Below are positions 13,731 through 21,137 of a stretch of 38,562 bases of DNA, in pieces. The position numbers and the translations under genes were made by a program. The first letter of the stretch is position 1. The number at the start of each line of letters is the position of its first letter. Under the pieces are notes generated by a model. The model saw only the letters and a program-made list of their open reading frames with translations. It ran no database searches and had not been told where the DNA came from. This DNA is from JBDHUJ01 sp039809105 (GTDB taxonomy: Bacteria; Patescibacteriota; Saccharimonadia; Saccharimonadales; UBA4665), in the NCBI GenBank assembly GCA_039809105.1, contig JBDHUJ010000014.1:1-38562 (forward strand), written 5' to 3'.

Positions 13731-13810
13731 AAGTATCAAGTATCAAGTATCAAGTATCAAGTAGCAAAGGTGTGACACCTTGAAACTTGGTACCTGACAC
13801 TTGAAACTTG
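13731..13810. repeat. Tandem TATCAAGTA repeat block
   Basis: Four to five copies of a 9-bp TATCAAGTA unit, then CCTTGAAACTTGGTACC and ACACTTGAAACTTG, which are degenerate inverted copies. It fills the divergent space between murB and the HTH-DUF3467 gene. Confidence 0.75.
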
Positions 13811-13849
13811 TCTTTGCTGCGCTTGCAAGGGGTTGCCACCGGAGGTAAA

Positions 13850-14407
13850 ATGTATACGATGAACGATACGAACAAATCCTTGCCCTATGAACCGCTCGGT
13901 TCCCAGCTGCGGAACCTGCGAGAGCGCAGCCGCGAAAGCGTGGCCGAAGTTTCGGGCGCGGTAGAAATAGATGAAAAAGACCTCGCACTTATAGAAGACG
14001 GCAGCGAACGCCCCTCCGAAGATATCCTGCTCCTGCTCATCAGCCACTTTGGCGTCCAGGACGACAAGGCCGCCGAGCTCTGGCAGATGGCCGGGTACGA
14101 CAAACCGCATGACCATGACGATGACGACTTTGACGCGCCACCTACTCACAACAGCCGTACCCAGACCATGATGATTATGATAGACCCGCGCGTCATGTAC
14201 AGCGACGGTGTCGAAATAGTCGCCAACAAACAAGGCGTCGTGCTGAACTTCTCGCAAGTCGCCGGTGCCGGCGAAAAGCCGCTCACCGTCTCACGCATCG
14301 GCATGAGCTACCACCAGGCAAACGCGCTCATGGGCTTGCTGCACCAAGCACTCTACGACCGCGAAAACCCCGGCAATAACCGCCGTCTCCCCGGTGGTTC
14401 CGAGTAA
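13850..14407 (+). CDS. XRE-family HTH / DUF3467 protein
   Basis: 185 aa. An N-terminal HTH (about residues 15-80: LGSQLRNLRERSRESVAEVSG..) is followed by a His/Asp-rich linker (PHDHDDDDFDAPP) and a C-terminal DUF3467-like domain: DPRVMYSDGVEIVANKQGVV, then NFSQ and SRIGMSYHQANALMGLLHQAL. DUF3467 proteins are small bacterial proteins of unknown function. A strong GGAGGT precedes two candidate ATGs (13850 and 13859). The acidic linker could chelate metal. It likely regulates or senses something in the neighbourhood, but the target is unknown. Confidence 0.75.
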   Translation: MYTMNDTNKSLPYEPLGSQLRNLRERSRESVAEVSGAVEIDEKDLALIEDGSERPSEDILLLLISHFGVQDDKAAELWQMAGYDKPHDHDDDDFDAPPTHNSRTQTMMIMIDPRVMYSDGVEIVANKQGVVLNFSQVAGAGEKPLTVSRIGMSYHQANALMGLLHQALYDRENPGNNRRLPGGSE

Positions 14408-14408
14408 A

Positions 14409-14532
14409 ATGACTGACGCAGAACGGCACATTCCGGGCGAAAGCCTCCGCTCCTCATTCCGTCGTACTTCTAGTACGCCTCCATTCCGGTGCTCGACTTT
14501 CATCCCAGACTGCACCATTCTGCGTCAGTCAT
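14409..14532 (+). repeat. Large palindromic element, family 2, copy B
   Basis: A 15-bp terminal helix (ATGACTGACGCAGAA with TTCTGCGTCAGTCAT) starts two bases after the upstream stop. The core matches copy A at 2822-2943 (GAACGGCACATTCCGGGC..ATCCCAGACTGCACCATTC) while GAAAG/CTTTC and CGTAC-TTCTA-GTACG replace A's helices by compensatory changes. Confidence 0.75.
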
Positions 14533-14576
14533 ACAACGGTCTTGACCAAAAGTAGCAAGCGGCCTAGGCTGAGACT

Positions 14577-15887
14577 ATGATAAATAAAGCGAAAAAAACC
14601 GCCGCAAAAGCCAAAACGACTGCCAAGAACGCGGCACTGAAGACCACGCGCCTGCTTTTGCCGGGCAAAAAGAACGAACTGACGGCCGATGACGTCCGCG
14701 AAGCGCGCGTCTACATCGAAAACTACTGGAAAAAGCTGGAGCGCTTCCATCCCAAAGACGACGAGTCCCTGCTCGGCCTGCCCAAACCGTACTTGGTGCC
14801 GAGCTACGAGGAAACCGCCAGCTTCGACTACAACGAGCTGTACTATTGGGACAGCTTTTTCATGGTGCAGGGCATGTTCGCGCAGCCCGAGCGCGAAAAG
14901 CTGGTGACCGGCATCGCCGAAGACCTGATGCACCTTATGAAACGCTTCAGCGTCATCCCGAACGCCTCGCGCACCTACCTGATGGGCCGTTCGCAGCCGC
15001 CATTCCTGACCACGTTCATCTACGAAGCCTACAACGCTTACAATCTCGACAAAAAATGGCTGCAACAGGCCATAGAAGTCGCCAAAGACGAGTACGCTAC
15101 CGTCTGGCAAGGTGTGAAAAAGCCCAACGAACGCTTGGTATACAAAGGCCTGAGTCGCTACTACGACATAAACTACCTGCACGACTTGGCCGAGGCCGAA
15201 AGCGGCTGGGACATGACGCCACGCTTCGGCCGTAAAGCGCTGAACTATCTTCCGGTCGACCTGAACGCGCTGCTGTACAAGTACGAAACGGATTTCGCCC
15301 GCACCGCCCGCCTGTTCGACCAAAAGCGCGAAGCCGCCATGTGGGAACAGCTGGCCGAAGCCCGCAAACGCACCATGAACGACCTTATGTGGGACAAGCT
15401 GCGCGGGCTGTACTACGACTACAATTACGCCAAAGAACGCCGTGGCAACATCAGCAGCCTGGCTACCTATTTCCCGATGTGGGCTGGCATGGTTACCGAA
15501 AAGCAAGTAGCTTCACTCGTAAAAGGCTTGCGTCGTTTTGAGAATAAAGGTGGTTTGAGTACAACCGATGCGCTTCCAATCGGCCAATACGTCCCGGGCA
15601 GCATGCCGGTGCAATGGGCGTACCCCAACGGCTGGGCGCCCCTACAGTTCATCGTCGTCGAGGGGCTGCTGAAGTACGGCTACCACGAAGATGCCAGGCG
15701 CATCGCCATAAAATGGCTGAAAAATAATCTCGACTGGTTCAACGCCCACGGCGTATTCCTAGAAAAATACAACGTCGTCAGCCCCGAAAAACCGCCGCAA
15801 AAAGGCGTCTACCCCTCTCAAACCGGCTTCGGCTGGACCAACGCTGTTTTCGAGCGCTTCTGCCAACAATTCATCGACTCTAATTGA
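14577..15887 (+). CDS. GH37 trehalase
   Basis: 436 aa, cytosolic (no signal peptide; a lysine/alanine-rich N-terminus of about 30 residues). It hydrolyses trehalose to two glucose. Both family signatures are recognisable: LYYWDSFFMVQGM near residues 88-100, corresponding to the PGGRF..Y.WDSY block, and QWAYPNGWAP at 346-355, the second trehalase signature. The catalytic acid is Asp212 in AESGWDMTPRF, and the base is Glu396 in FLEKYNVV. It is shorter than E. coli TreF (about 550) but includes both catalytic residues. It stands alone downstream of element B, with no transporter beside it. Confidence 0.9.
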   Translation: MINKAKKTAAKAKTTAKNAALKTTRLLLPGKKNELTADDVREARVYIENYWKKLERFHPKDDESLLGLPKPYLVPSYEETASFDYNELYYWDSFFMVQGMFAQPEREKLVTGIAEDLMHLMKRFSVIPNASRTYLMGRSQPPFLTTFIYEAYNAYNLDKKWLQQAIEVAKDEYATVWQGVKKPNERLVYKGLSRYYDINYLHDLAEAESGWDMTPRFGRKALNYLPVDLNALLYKYETDFARTARLFDQKREAAMWEQLAEARKRTMNDLMWDKLRGLYYDYNYAKERRGNISSLATYFPMWAGMVTEKQVASLVKGLRRFENKGGLSTTDALPIGQYVPGSMPVQWAYPNGWAPLQFIVVEGLLKYGYHEDARRIAIKWLKNNLDWFNAHGVFLEKYNVVSPEKPPQKGVYPSQTGFGWTNAVFERFCQQFIDSN

Positions 15888-15988
15888 GACAACCATGCGC
15901 GGCCCCACTTCGTGGGGGCCCACCGGCCAGGTTTTCTCATCGCGCGGGGCGGCGGAGTGAATCCGCCGTCTCCGGCTGCTCTTTCCGA
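15888..15988 (-). repeat. Structured intergenic element, family 3, copy 2
   Basis: On the minus strand GGAAAGAGCAGCC, GGCGGA-TTCAC-TCCGCC, GCGCGATGAGAAAA, then a long GC-rich hairpin (GGCCCCAC/GTGGGGCC type) closed by TTGTCTCA. It abuts the trehalase stop codon. Confidence 0.65.
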
Positions 15989-16062
15989 GGATGCTGAATT
16001 TTCGTAAACGAAAATAAATAATTGATTCCCCTCGTCTGAGCAGACATAGTGCCTAAGAGTTA

Positions 16063-16893
16063 TTACCAAGTGACAACACGTTTTTTGGTGTGGCGAAGGC
16101 GGAAGTAGTGGAGGAGGTCTATGAGGATAAAGCTGATTATCATCAGCAGTAGCCACGAGCCAATCTTGTCGATGCCGACCAGGTGCCACGACGTCAACTG
16201 GTTCGGATACAACCAAGTGTGCGTCCAGGTGCCGACGTTTTCGGCGAACCATATGACTACCGATATCAGGCCGAAGCCGACCAGCAGCGGCATGCGGTGT
16301 CGCGTGCCGTTTACGCGGTAGCGCACCCATGATTTCCAGTACAACCAAGCGGTGACAGCGAATAAAATCAGACGTATGTCGGGCGCAAAGTGGTGCGAAA
16401 AGAAGTTGACGTATATCGCCAGCGCGAGCAATACGGTGTAGAGCCGCTTCGGATAGTGCACGAATTCCAGCTCCATCACCCGCCACGACCGGGCGATGTA
16501 ACTGCCGACCGCGGCGTACATAAAACCAGAGAAAAGCGGTACGTTGCCGACCATGAACACCGCATCGTCAGGGTACGTCCACGAACCAATGAGCGATGAT
16601 GTTTTGAACAGTTCCATACCTAAGCCGACTAAGTGGAAGACGAAAATCGTCACTACTTCGTGCGGTTTTTCGAGTCGCGTCAGTAGTAGCACCCCCTGGA
16701 TAAAGATGGCCCACAAAAACAGCCAGTCGTAGCGGCTTAACAAAGGCAGGTCGACATACTTCGTCAGAATAATCGCACCAAGCAGTAGGCCGCCAAATAT
16801 CGCCGCCCACGCTTGTTTGACGCAAAACGCCCAAAACGTTCCGCCGGGGAGTCGGTGTATGCGGTCGAGTAGTTTTTGTTTGCCTGTTGCCAT
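16063..16893 (-). CDS. DUF817 family membrane protein
   Basis: 276 aa with about eight transmembrane helices. Family features are GLGMELFKTSSLIGSWTYPD near residues 91-110, GNVPLFSGFMYAAVGSYI near 116-133, and WFAENVGTWTHTWLYPNQL followed by KIGSWLLLMIISFILID near the C-terminus. DUF817 proteins are conserved membrane proteins of unknown function. The end of the protein is strongly basic (RLRHTKKRVVTW). No Shine-Dalgarno is visible. Confidence 0.87.
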   Translation of the reverse strand: MATGKQKLLDRIHRLPGGTFWAFCVKQAWAAIFGGLLLGAIILTKYVDLPLLSRYDWLFLWAIFIQGVLLLTRLEKPHEVVTIFVFHLVGLGMELFKTSSLIGSWTYPDDAVFMVGNVPLFSGFMYAAVGSYIARSWRVMELEFVHYPKRLYTVLLALAIYVNFFSHHFAPDIRLILFAVTAWLYWKSWVRYRVNGTRHRMPLLVGFGLISVVIWFAENVGTWTHTWLYPNQLTSWHLVGIDKIGSWLLLMIISFILIDLLHYFRLRHTKKRVVTW

Positions 16894-16929
16894 GTGTCTT
16901 TATTGTACCTCTGACTCTCGAAATCTCAC

Positions 16930-17010
16930 TGTCACCCCGGGCTTGAAACAGGGTCTACGGCTCTGAGTGATTCTCGGGCTTTAGATTCCGGCTCGGGGGC
17001 CGGAATGACA
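16930..17010. repeat. Palindromic TGTCA..TGACA intergenic repeat
   Basis: TGTCACCCCGGGCTTGAAAC at the left and TTCCGGCTCGGGGGCCGGAA then TGACA at the right. The right half is itself a CCGG-rich hairpin. Same terminal words as 6989-7076 and 9446-9528. Confidence 0.6.
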
Positions 17011-17058
17011 CAGAACTAATGTTGGTCTTGGGCTCAGCGATGCGGTACCATAGGCGGT

Positions 17059-17226
17059 ATGACCGACGAAGCAACCGAATTGCCTTGTGCCGACAAGATA
17101 GCGTTCGATACTAAAGAAGCCGCCCGGGCTACGGCGACCGTTAGCGAACATCGCTACGGCACAAAACTCAAGGTTTACCACTGTCGCCACTGCGGCCTAT
17201 ACCATTTAGCGAGTAAATATGAGTAG
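17059..17226 (+). CDS. Zinc-ribbon mini-protein, 55 aa
   Basis: MTDEATELPCADK.. then KIAFDTKEAARATATVSEHR, then YHCRHCGLYHLASKYE. The pattern of Cys10 followed by C-x-x-C-G-x-x-H-L at residues 42-50 matches a widespread small zinc-binding protein found in phages and actinobacteria, where the cysteines and histidine hold one zinc. Function is unknown. Its last eight bases overlap the start of the next gene in another frame, so the two are translationally coupled. Confidence 0.75.
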   Translation: MTDEATELPCADKIAFDTKEAARATATVSEHRYGTKLKVYHCRHCGLYHLASKYE

Positions 17227-17974
17227 TGTGCTGCGACCGCGCAACACGGGCAGTACGCAGTTGAACTGCTTTTCGCCGCCGGTCATGGTTGCGACCATCG
17301 TCATAGAACTAGTGCTGGCGTGCTACACAGTGTGGCGCTACAAACTGAACGTGGTCGGCCGGCTAGTGTTGCTTATGTTGCTGACGCTCGCCACATTCCA
17401 GTTGTGCGAATACCACGTTTGCGGGCACACGGGTTTCGCAGCGAGCGTTTGGTCACGCACCGGTTATGTGGCGATTACGTTACTGCCCGCCCTAGGCTTG
17501 CATCTGCTCCATGTGCTGGCTGGCAAACCGGGTCGCAAACTGGTAGTGTCCGCCTACGCCAGTATGGTCGGGTTTATGGCGTACTTCCTGCTGGCGCCAA
17601 CCGCCTTCAGCGGCTACGCCTGCACCGGCAACTACGTTATTTTCCAGATAGGCGAGACTGCTTCGTGGGTGTACGCGGCGTATTATTACGGATGGATTTC
17701 CGCAGCGCTGGTACTTGGTTGGCGATGGTCCCGCGCACTGCTAGCGGCTAAAAAGCAACAGGCGCAGGCGGTGCGGTGGCTGCTGGCGAGCTACTTGGTA
17801 TTCATCGTCCCGACTATTACGGTAAATGTCATGAATCCTAACACGCTGCGCGGCGTGCCTTCCATAATGTGCGGCTTCGCCGTGCTCTGCGCGCTCATCC
17901 TCGTCTTCTTCGTCCTCCCCCGTGCCGGTGAACTCCGCCATCCACTCGCTCACAAACAAAAGGCAAAATTATAA
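17219..17974 (+). CDS. Seven-helix membrane protein, histidine-kinase-7TM-like
   Basis: 251 aa with seven hydrophobic segments and no soluble catalytic domain. Its size and layout resemble the free-standing N-terminal 7TM module of some sensor kinases, but I see no diagnostic motif. Conserved-looking points are FQLCEYHVCG near residue 60 and EYHVC, with paired cysteines that may face outside. Start overlaps the zinc-ribbon gene by eight bases. Alternative: an orphan transport or envelope protein. Confidence 0.75.
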   Translation: MSSVLRPRNTGSTQLNCFSPPVMVATIVIELVLACYTVWRYKLNVVGRLVLLMLLTLATFQLCEYHVCGHTGFAASVWSRTGYVAITLLPALGLHLLHVLAGKPGRKLVVSAYASMVGFMAYFLLAPTAFSGYACTGNYVIFQIGETASWVYAAYYYGWISAALVLGWRWSRALLAAKKQQAQAVRWLLASYLVFIVPTITVNVMNPNTLRGVPSIMCGFAVLCALILVFFVLPRAGELRHPLAHKQKAKL

Positions 17975-18051
17975 GCCGCGCCTACGCTCTAGCCAAGTGC
18001 ATGGTAAACAGCGTAAAATTGCAGGTAGCTTTTATACCTGAAAGTGTACTT

Positions 18052-18128
18052 GGGGATGTAGCTCAGTTGGCTAGAGCGCAGCATTCACATTGCTGAAGTC
18101 CACGGTTCGAGTCCGTGCATCCCCACCA
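18052..18128 (+). tRNA. tRNA-Val (anticodon CAC)
   Basis: Acceptor GGGGATG pairs with CATCCCC, the anticodon arm CAGCA-TTCACAT-TGCTG reads CAC, and the T-arm is CACGG..CCGTG. CCA is encoded. No terminator separates it from the Nudix gene 29 bases downstream. Confidence 0.96.
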
Positions 18129-18157
18129 TTTTTCGTATAAGCCACGAATAACAAGCC

Positions 18158-18598
18158 ATGTACTATGATTTTCCCGATAAACTGCTCAAAGACCTGCCGT
18201 CGACCTTTTACCGTGTGTCGGTAAAGGCGATTGTTTTCGACGACCAACAACGTTTGCTTATATACGAAAACGACAAGAGTAATTGGGAGATGCCAGGCGG
18301 TGGTTTGGAGTTCGAAGAGAGCATAGAAGACTGTCTTAAGCGTGAACTGCAAGAAGAGGTAGGGCTTACAGTAACGACTATCGAACCAATAAAGTTTGTC
18401 TATTCATATAGGAGTGGCAGCGGCTACCACAAGGTGTGTTTGGCCGTGCCTGTCATGGTGAACCCCAGCGAAGTATCCGAGGCCAAAGAACCAAGTTTGC
18501 GTAAAGCATGGTATGTGTCTAGAGAACAAGCCATGAAGCATGTATTCCAGCCGGGGGAAGTAGGTACGAAGCGTTGTATAGAACAGATATGGGCGTAA
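18158..18598 (+). CDS. Nudix hydrolase
   Basis: 146 aa. The Nudix box is GGLEFEESIEDCLKRELQEE followed by VGL (residues about 49-71), with the REx-x-EE metal-binding core intact. It hydrolyses a nucleoside-diphosphate-linked substrate; the specificity cannot be read from the sequence. The N-terminus KAIVFDDQQRLLIYEND and NWEMPGGG are typical. It begins 29 bases after tRNA-Val with no terminator and no ribosome binding site, so it is probably read from the tRNA transcript. Confidence 0.93.
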   Translation: MYYDFPDKLLKDLPSTFYRVSVKAIVFDDQQRLLIYENDKSNWEMPGGGLEFEESIEDCLKRELQEEVGLTVTTIEPIKFVYSYRSGSGYHKVCLAVPVMVNPSEVSEAKEPSLRKAWYVSREQAMKHVFQPGEVGTKRCIEQIWA

Positions 18599-18625
18599 AA
18601 ACCATGTCAACATGTTGACATGGTT
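18598..18625. promoter_or_regulatory. Perfect 28-bp palindrome, candidate operator or hairpin
   Basis: Centre TGTCAACATGTTGACA, extended on both sides by AAACCA/TGGTTT. It contains a TTGACA that could be the -35 of the next gene, with TATACT at 18635. No T-run follows, so a dimeric regulator site is as likely as a terminator. Confidence 0.55.
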
Positions 18626-18642
18626 TGAGGTTGGTATACTAT

Positions 18643-19056
18643 ATGCAGATGATTGATTTATCGGGAACATGGCACAGTACGTACCGCTACCCCAGCAGTG
18701 GCCGGGGCGGTGATTTTTGGAGTAACCACACACTGGAAGCGACCCAGAAAGACACTACGGTCGAGCTGAAGAGTGACAGCGGCGGCTTATCGCACGTGAG
18801 CATGTCGCTGGCATGCGACTTCTCGGCCGGGACGGCCACAGGCGCCTGGCACGAACAGACCAATCCAGAAGGCTACTACGAAGGCCGTGAGTACGAGGGC
18901 ACAGTAACATTTGTCATAGCTCCCGACGGCCAACGCCTGGACGGTACCTGGCAGGGCGAGGGCAAAGACGGCACTACGAACAGCGACGTTTGGTATTTGT
19001 CGCGCGAGCCCTTCACCGACGCGCATCAGGTAGAGCGGACCAATAGCGATGGATAA
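18643..19056 (+). CDS. Lipocalin-like beta-barrel protein, unknown function
   Basis: 137 aa, all-beta, with an internal pattern of G-T-W strands: LSGTWHSTYRYPSSGRGGDF at the start, TATGAWHEQTNPEGYYEG near residues 67-84, and LDGTWQGEGKDG near 105-116. This resembles calycin/lipocalin barrels that bind small ligands or lipids. No signal peptide, so it is probably cytosolic. It overlaps the VIT gene by eight bases, so the two form one unit with the palindrome upstream as a possible operator. I do not know a named family. Confidence 0.65.
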   Translation: MQMIDLSGTWHSTYRYPSSGRGGDFWSNHTLEATQKDTTVELKSDSGGLSHVSMSLACDFSAGTATGAWHEQTNPEGYYEGREYEGTVTFVIAPDGQRLDGTWQGEGKDGTTNSDVWYLSREPFTDAHQVERTNSDG

Positions 19057-19750
19057 AGAACTCGGCCAGGAGCGCGCTTCCAACTCGACGCTCAACTGGC
19101 TGCGGGCGGCGGTGCTGGGTGCGAATGACGGTATCGTCAGCGTCTCGAGCATAATCCTGGGCGTGGCTGGCGCTACCAGCGAACGGCAGACCATATTCAT
19201 CGCCGGGCTGGCCGGGCTGGTGGCCGGTGCGTTCAGTATGGCCGTGGGCGAATATGTAAGCGTGAGCAGTCAGCGCGACACTGAGCGGGCGTATATACGC
19301 AAAGAAAAACGGCGCTTACGCGAAGACCCCCGGCACGAGCTGGAAGGCCTGGCGGCGGCGTACGAAGCGAAGGGCGTGAGCCACAAAACCGCGCTCCTGG
19401 TCGCGAAAGAACTCAGCGAAAAAGACGCCCTGGCGGCGCACCTGGAAGCGGAACTGCAGCTCGACGAAAACGACCTGAACAACCCGGTGCAGGCGGCGGT
19501 GGCCAGCATGGTTTCGTTTACGGCCGGCGGCCTGATACCTTTGCTAGCCGTCATGTTGGCGACTGCACATACCCGCATCGCCGTCACCTTTGTGGCGGTA
19601 CTGCTAGCGCTGACCGTGACCGGCTACCTGAGCGCGACGGTGGGTGGGGCATCCCGGCGGCGGGCGATTTTGCGTGTGGTTGTGGGCGGTGCGCTTGCCA
19701 TGGCGCTGACGTACTTGGTCGGCCGGGCGTTCGGTACGACTGTAAGCTGA
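19049..19750 (+). CDS. VIT1/CCC1 family iron/manganese transporter
   Basis: 233 aa. Features are LRAAVLGANDGIVSVSSIIL with the DGIVS metal-binding block in helix 1, GLVAGAFSMAVGEYVSVSSQ in helix 2, a cytosolic Glu/Lys-rich three-helix metal-binding domain (about 80-150: KEKRRLREDPRHELEGL..), and three further C-terminal helices. The family moves Fe2+ or Mn2+ out of the cytosol. The stop codon is TGA supplied by the 104-bp insertion; the uninterrupted allele would have ended in TAA at the same position, so the protein is unchanged. Confidence 0.93.
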   Translation: MDKELGQERASNSTLNWLRAAVLGANDGIVSVSSIILGVAGATSERQTIFIAGLAGLVAGAFSMAVGEYVSVSSQRDTERAYIRKEKRRLREDPRHELEGLAAAYEAKGVSHKTALLVAKELSEKDALAAHLEAELQLDENDLNNPVQAAVASMVSFTAGGLIPLLAVMLATAHTRIAVTFVAVLLALTVTGYLSATVGGASRRRAILRVVVGGALAMALTYLVGRAFGTTVS

Positions 19751-19850
19751 ACCCCATACACTTTTCCGACGCCAGGGGTGCTCCGCCAGTAGCTTCGCTC
19801 CTGCCTCCGCGGGGTGACCCCTGTCTTACGGAAAAGTGCATGGGGTTCAG
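19747..19850. mobile_element. 104-bp MITE-like palindromic insertion with target duplication
   Basis: 22-bp terminal inverted repeats, 21 of 22 matching, begin CTGAACCCCAT and end ATGGGGTTCAG. GACTGTAAG(CT) stands directly on both sides (19738-19748 and 19851-19861), a 9- to 11-bp target site duplication. The interior holds another CAGGGGT..ACCCCTG hairpin and no ORF. Confidence 0.8.
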
Positions 19851-19930
19851 GACTGTAAGCTAAGTTACGGCACGGCTGGTACTGCTCCGCTACACTGAAC
19901 CATAAGATAAGGAACAAGAAAGGAATGCCT

Positions 19931-20308
19931 ATGGCTGTAAAAACATATCTGCAGACCGCAATCACCCAGGTACAGACCGCGATAACAGAAATGGAAGGGC
20001 AGATGAACTCCATACGTCAGGATGCCGAGCGCCAAAAAAGTCAACTAAAGAGCACACATGACGGCAAGGAGCGCGAGCGGAATTCGCACATGACAGCACT
20101 CAGCCGGGCGCAAGATGACACCCAGCGGCATATGCTGGAGCAGCGTATCGGCAGCCTGAACCACGAAATGGATGATTGCCGCGCCAAGATGACGCAGATA
20201 GATTCCGATGTAGCCCATATGCAACAGCGCAAAGACCAGCTCCACAAAAACCTTTATAACGTCAATGTCGAGCTGACGCGCCTTATGTCCCTCCCCGACA
20301 TCGGCTGA
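19931..20308 (+). CDS. Coiled-coil protein, 125 aa
   Basis: Almost entirely helical and charged, with heptad repeats through the whole length (VQTAITEMEGQMNSIRQDAE.., MLEQRIGSLNHEMDDCRAK.., DVAHMQQRKDQLHKNLYNV..). It likely forms a dimeric or antiparallel rod. I do not recognise a family. AGAAAGGA is placed six bases before the ATG at 19931; the ATG at 19925 is too close. Transcribed alone; a terminator-like hairpin follows at 20351. Confidence 0.75.
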   Translation: MAVKTYLQTAITQVQTAITEMEGQMNSIRQDAERQKSQLKSTHDGKERERNSHMTALSRAQDDTQRHMLEQRIGSLNHEMDDCRAKMTQIDSDVAHMQQRKDQLHKNLYNVNVELTRLMSLPDIG

Positions 20309-20350
20309 ACCAGTTCCGGCTTTCGCCACAGGGGACCTATTAGATTTCTT

Positions 20351-20401
20351 CAAACCCTCCCCCTACTGAACCACACTGCAGGGATACGGGAGAGGGTTTT
20401 G
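20351..20401 (+). terminator. Terminator of the coiled-coil gene
   Basis: CAAACCCTC pairs with GAGGGTTTTG across a loop of about 30 bases. Confidence 0.55.
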
Positions 20402-20411
20402 AAGAGGTCTA

Positions 20412-20440
20412 TTGACTGGCCGAGCTCCGGCACGTACTAT
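20412..20440 (+). promoter_or_regulatory. Promoter of the prepilin-like gene
   Basis: TTGACT, 17 bases, TACTAT; predicted start near 20447, giving a 30-base leader before the ATG at 20477. Confidence 0.7.
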
Positions 20441-20476
20441 GACCATATAGTAAACACAAGGATAAATAAAAGTATT

Positions 20477-21076
20477 ATGAAACGGCAAGATGGGTTCGGT
20501 GCGGTAGGTATTCTAGTGGTGGTAGCGGTACTGGCGGTAGTGGGCGGAGCCGGCTGGCTGGTCTATAGCAAGACCAAAACGCACAATCAGCAGACAACTA
20601 CGCAAACAAGCACAAGCAGTGATTCGGACAAGCAGGCTGCTGCGGCCACGGCTGATACTGCCAAGTCAACGCTGAAGATTTCTGAGCTGGGTATCCAGCT
20701 GGTCTTGCCCGGCGAGCTAAAGGATATGGTATATGCCAAGACAGCTCAAGGCAACATTGGCTTGTCGACGCAAGCCCTGGTTGATTTTGACTCGGGGTGC
20801 AAGCCGGAGAAGGGTAATGTGGGTGTAATCGTAACGTTCAAAGACCCGAATGGCAATGATGCGGTGCTAGCGAGCGGTACTAACATTGAAAGCTATCCGA
20901 ATGCGGCAAAAATCGGTGATACGTATTATGCGGTACAATTCGCTTCTCTGTATCAGGCTCCCTGCGCTTCGGGCGTGGGTGTTAGCACGACAGAGACCGC
21001 CAAAGACAAAGAGTATACGTCCATCCAGCAAAAGATTCGTGATAATTACGAAAAAATAACTATCGAGAAGCTGTAG
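20477..21076 (+). CDS. Prepilin-like membrane-anchored protein, lacking Glu5
   Basis: 199 aa. The short basic leader MKRQDG, then FGAVGILVVVAVLAVVGGAGWL, looks like a type IV prepilin or pseudopilin N-terminus with cleavage after Gly6. The conserved Glu at position +5 is replaced by Gly, which would be unusual for an assembled pilin. A Thr/Ser/Gln-rich linker (35-60) leads to a beta-rich domain with cysteines near 115 and 172 (DSGCKPEKG, YQAPCASG) that could form a disulfide. It may be a minor pilin or a plain membrane-anchored surface protein. A strong promoter and bidirectional terminator make it a single-gene unit. Confidence 0.6.
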   Translation: MKRQDGFGAVGILVVVAVLAVVGGAGWLVYSKTKTHNQQTTTQTSTSSDSDKQAAAATADTAKSTLKISELGIQLVLPGELKDMVYAKTAQGNIGLSTQALVDFDSGCKPEKGNVGVIVTFKDPNGNDAVLASGTNIESYPNAAKIGDTYYAVQFASLYQAPCASGVGVSTTETAKDKEYTSIQQKIRDNYEKITIEKL

Positions 21077-21095
21077 GCCTCTGCGGGGCTCTCGG

Positions 21096-21137
21096 CCAAA
21101 GTAAAATACCCTAGCTTGCCTAGGGTATTTTACTTGG
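21096..21137. terminator. Bidirectional terminator, CCAA..TTGG type
   Basis: CCAAAGTAAAATACCCTAG pairs with CTAGGGTATTTTACTTGG around a five-base loop. On the minus strand the sequence just before it, GGGAGGAGCCACCA, equals the 3' end of tRNA-Phe, although no tRNA is present here. Confidence 0.8.

Noticed and set aside
13731..13810. CRISPR-like tandem repeats
   Set aside because: 9-bp units without spacers; no repeat-spacer structure and no cas genes in the window.
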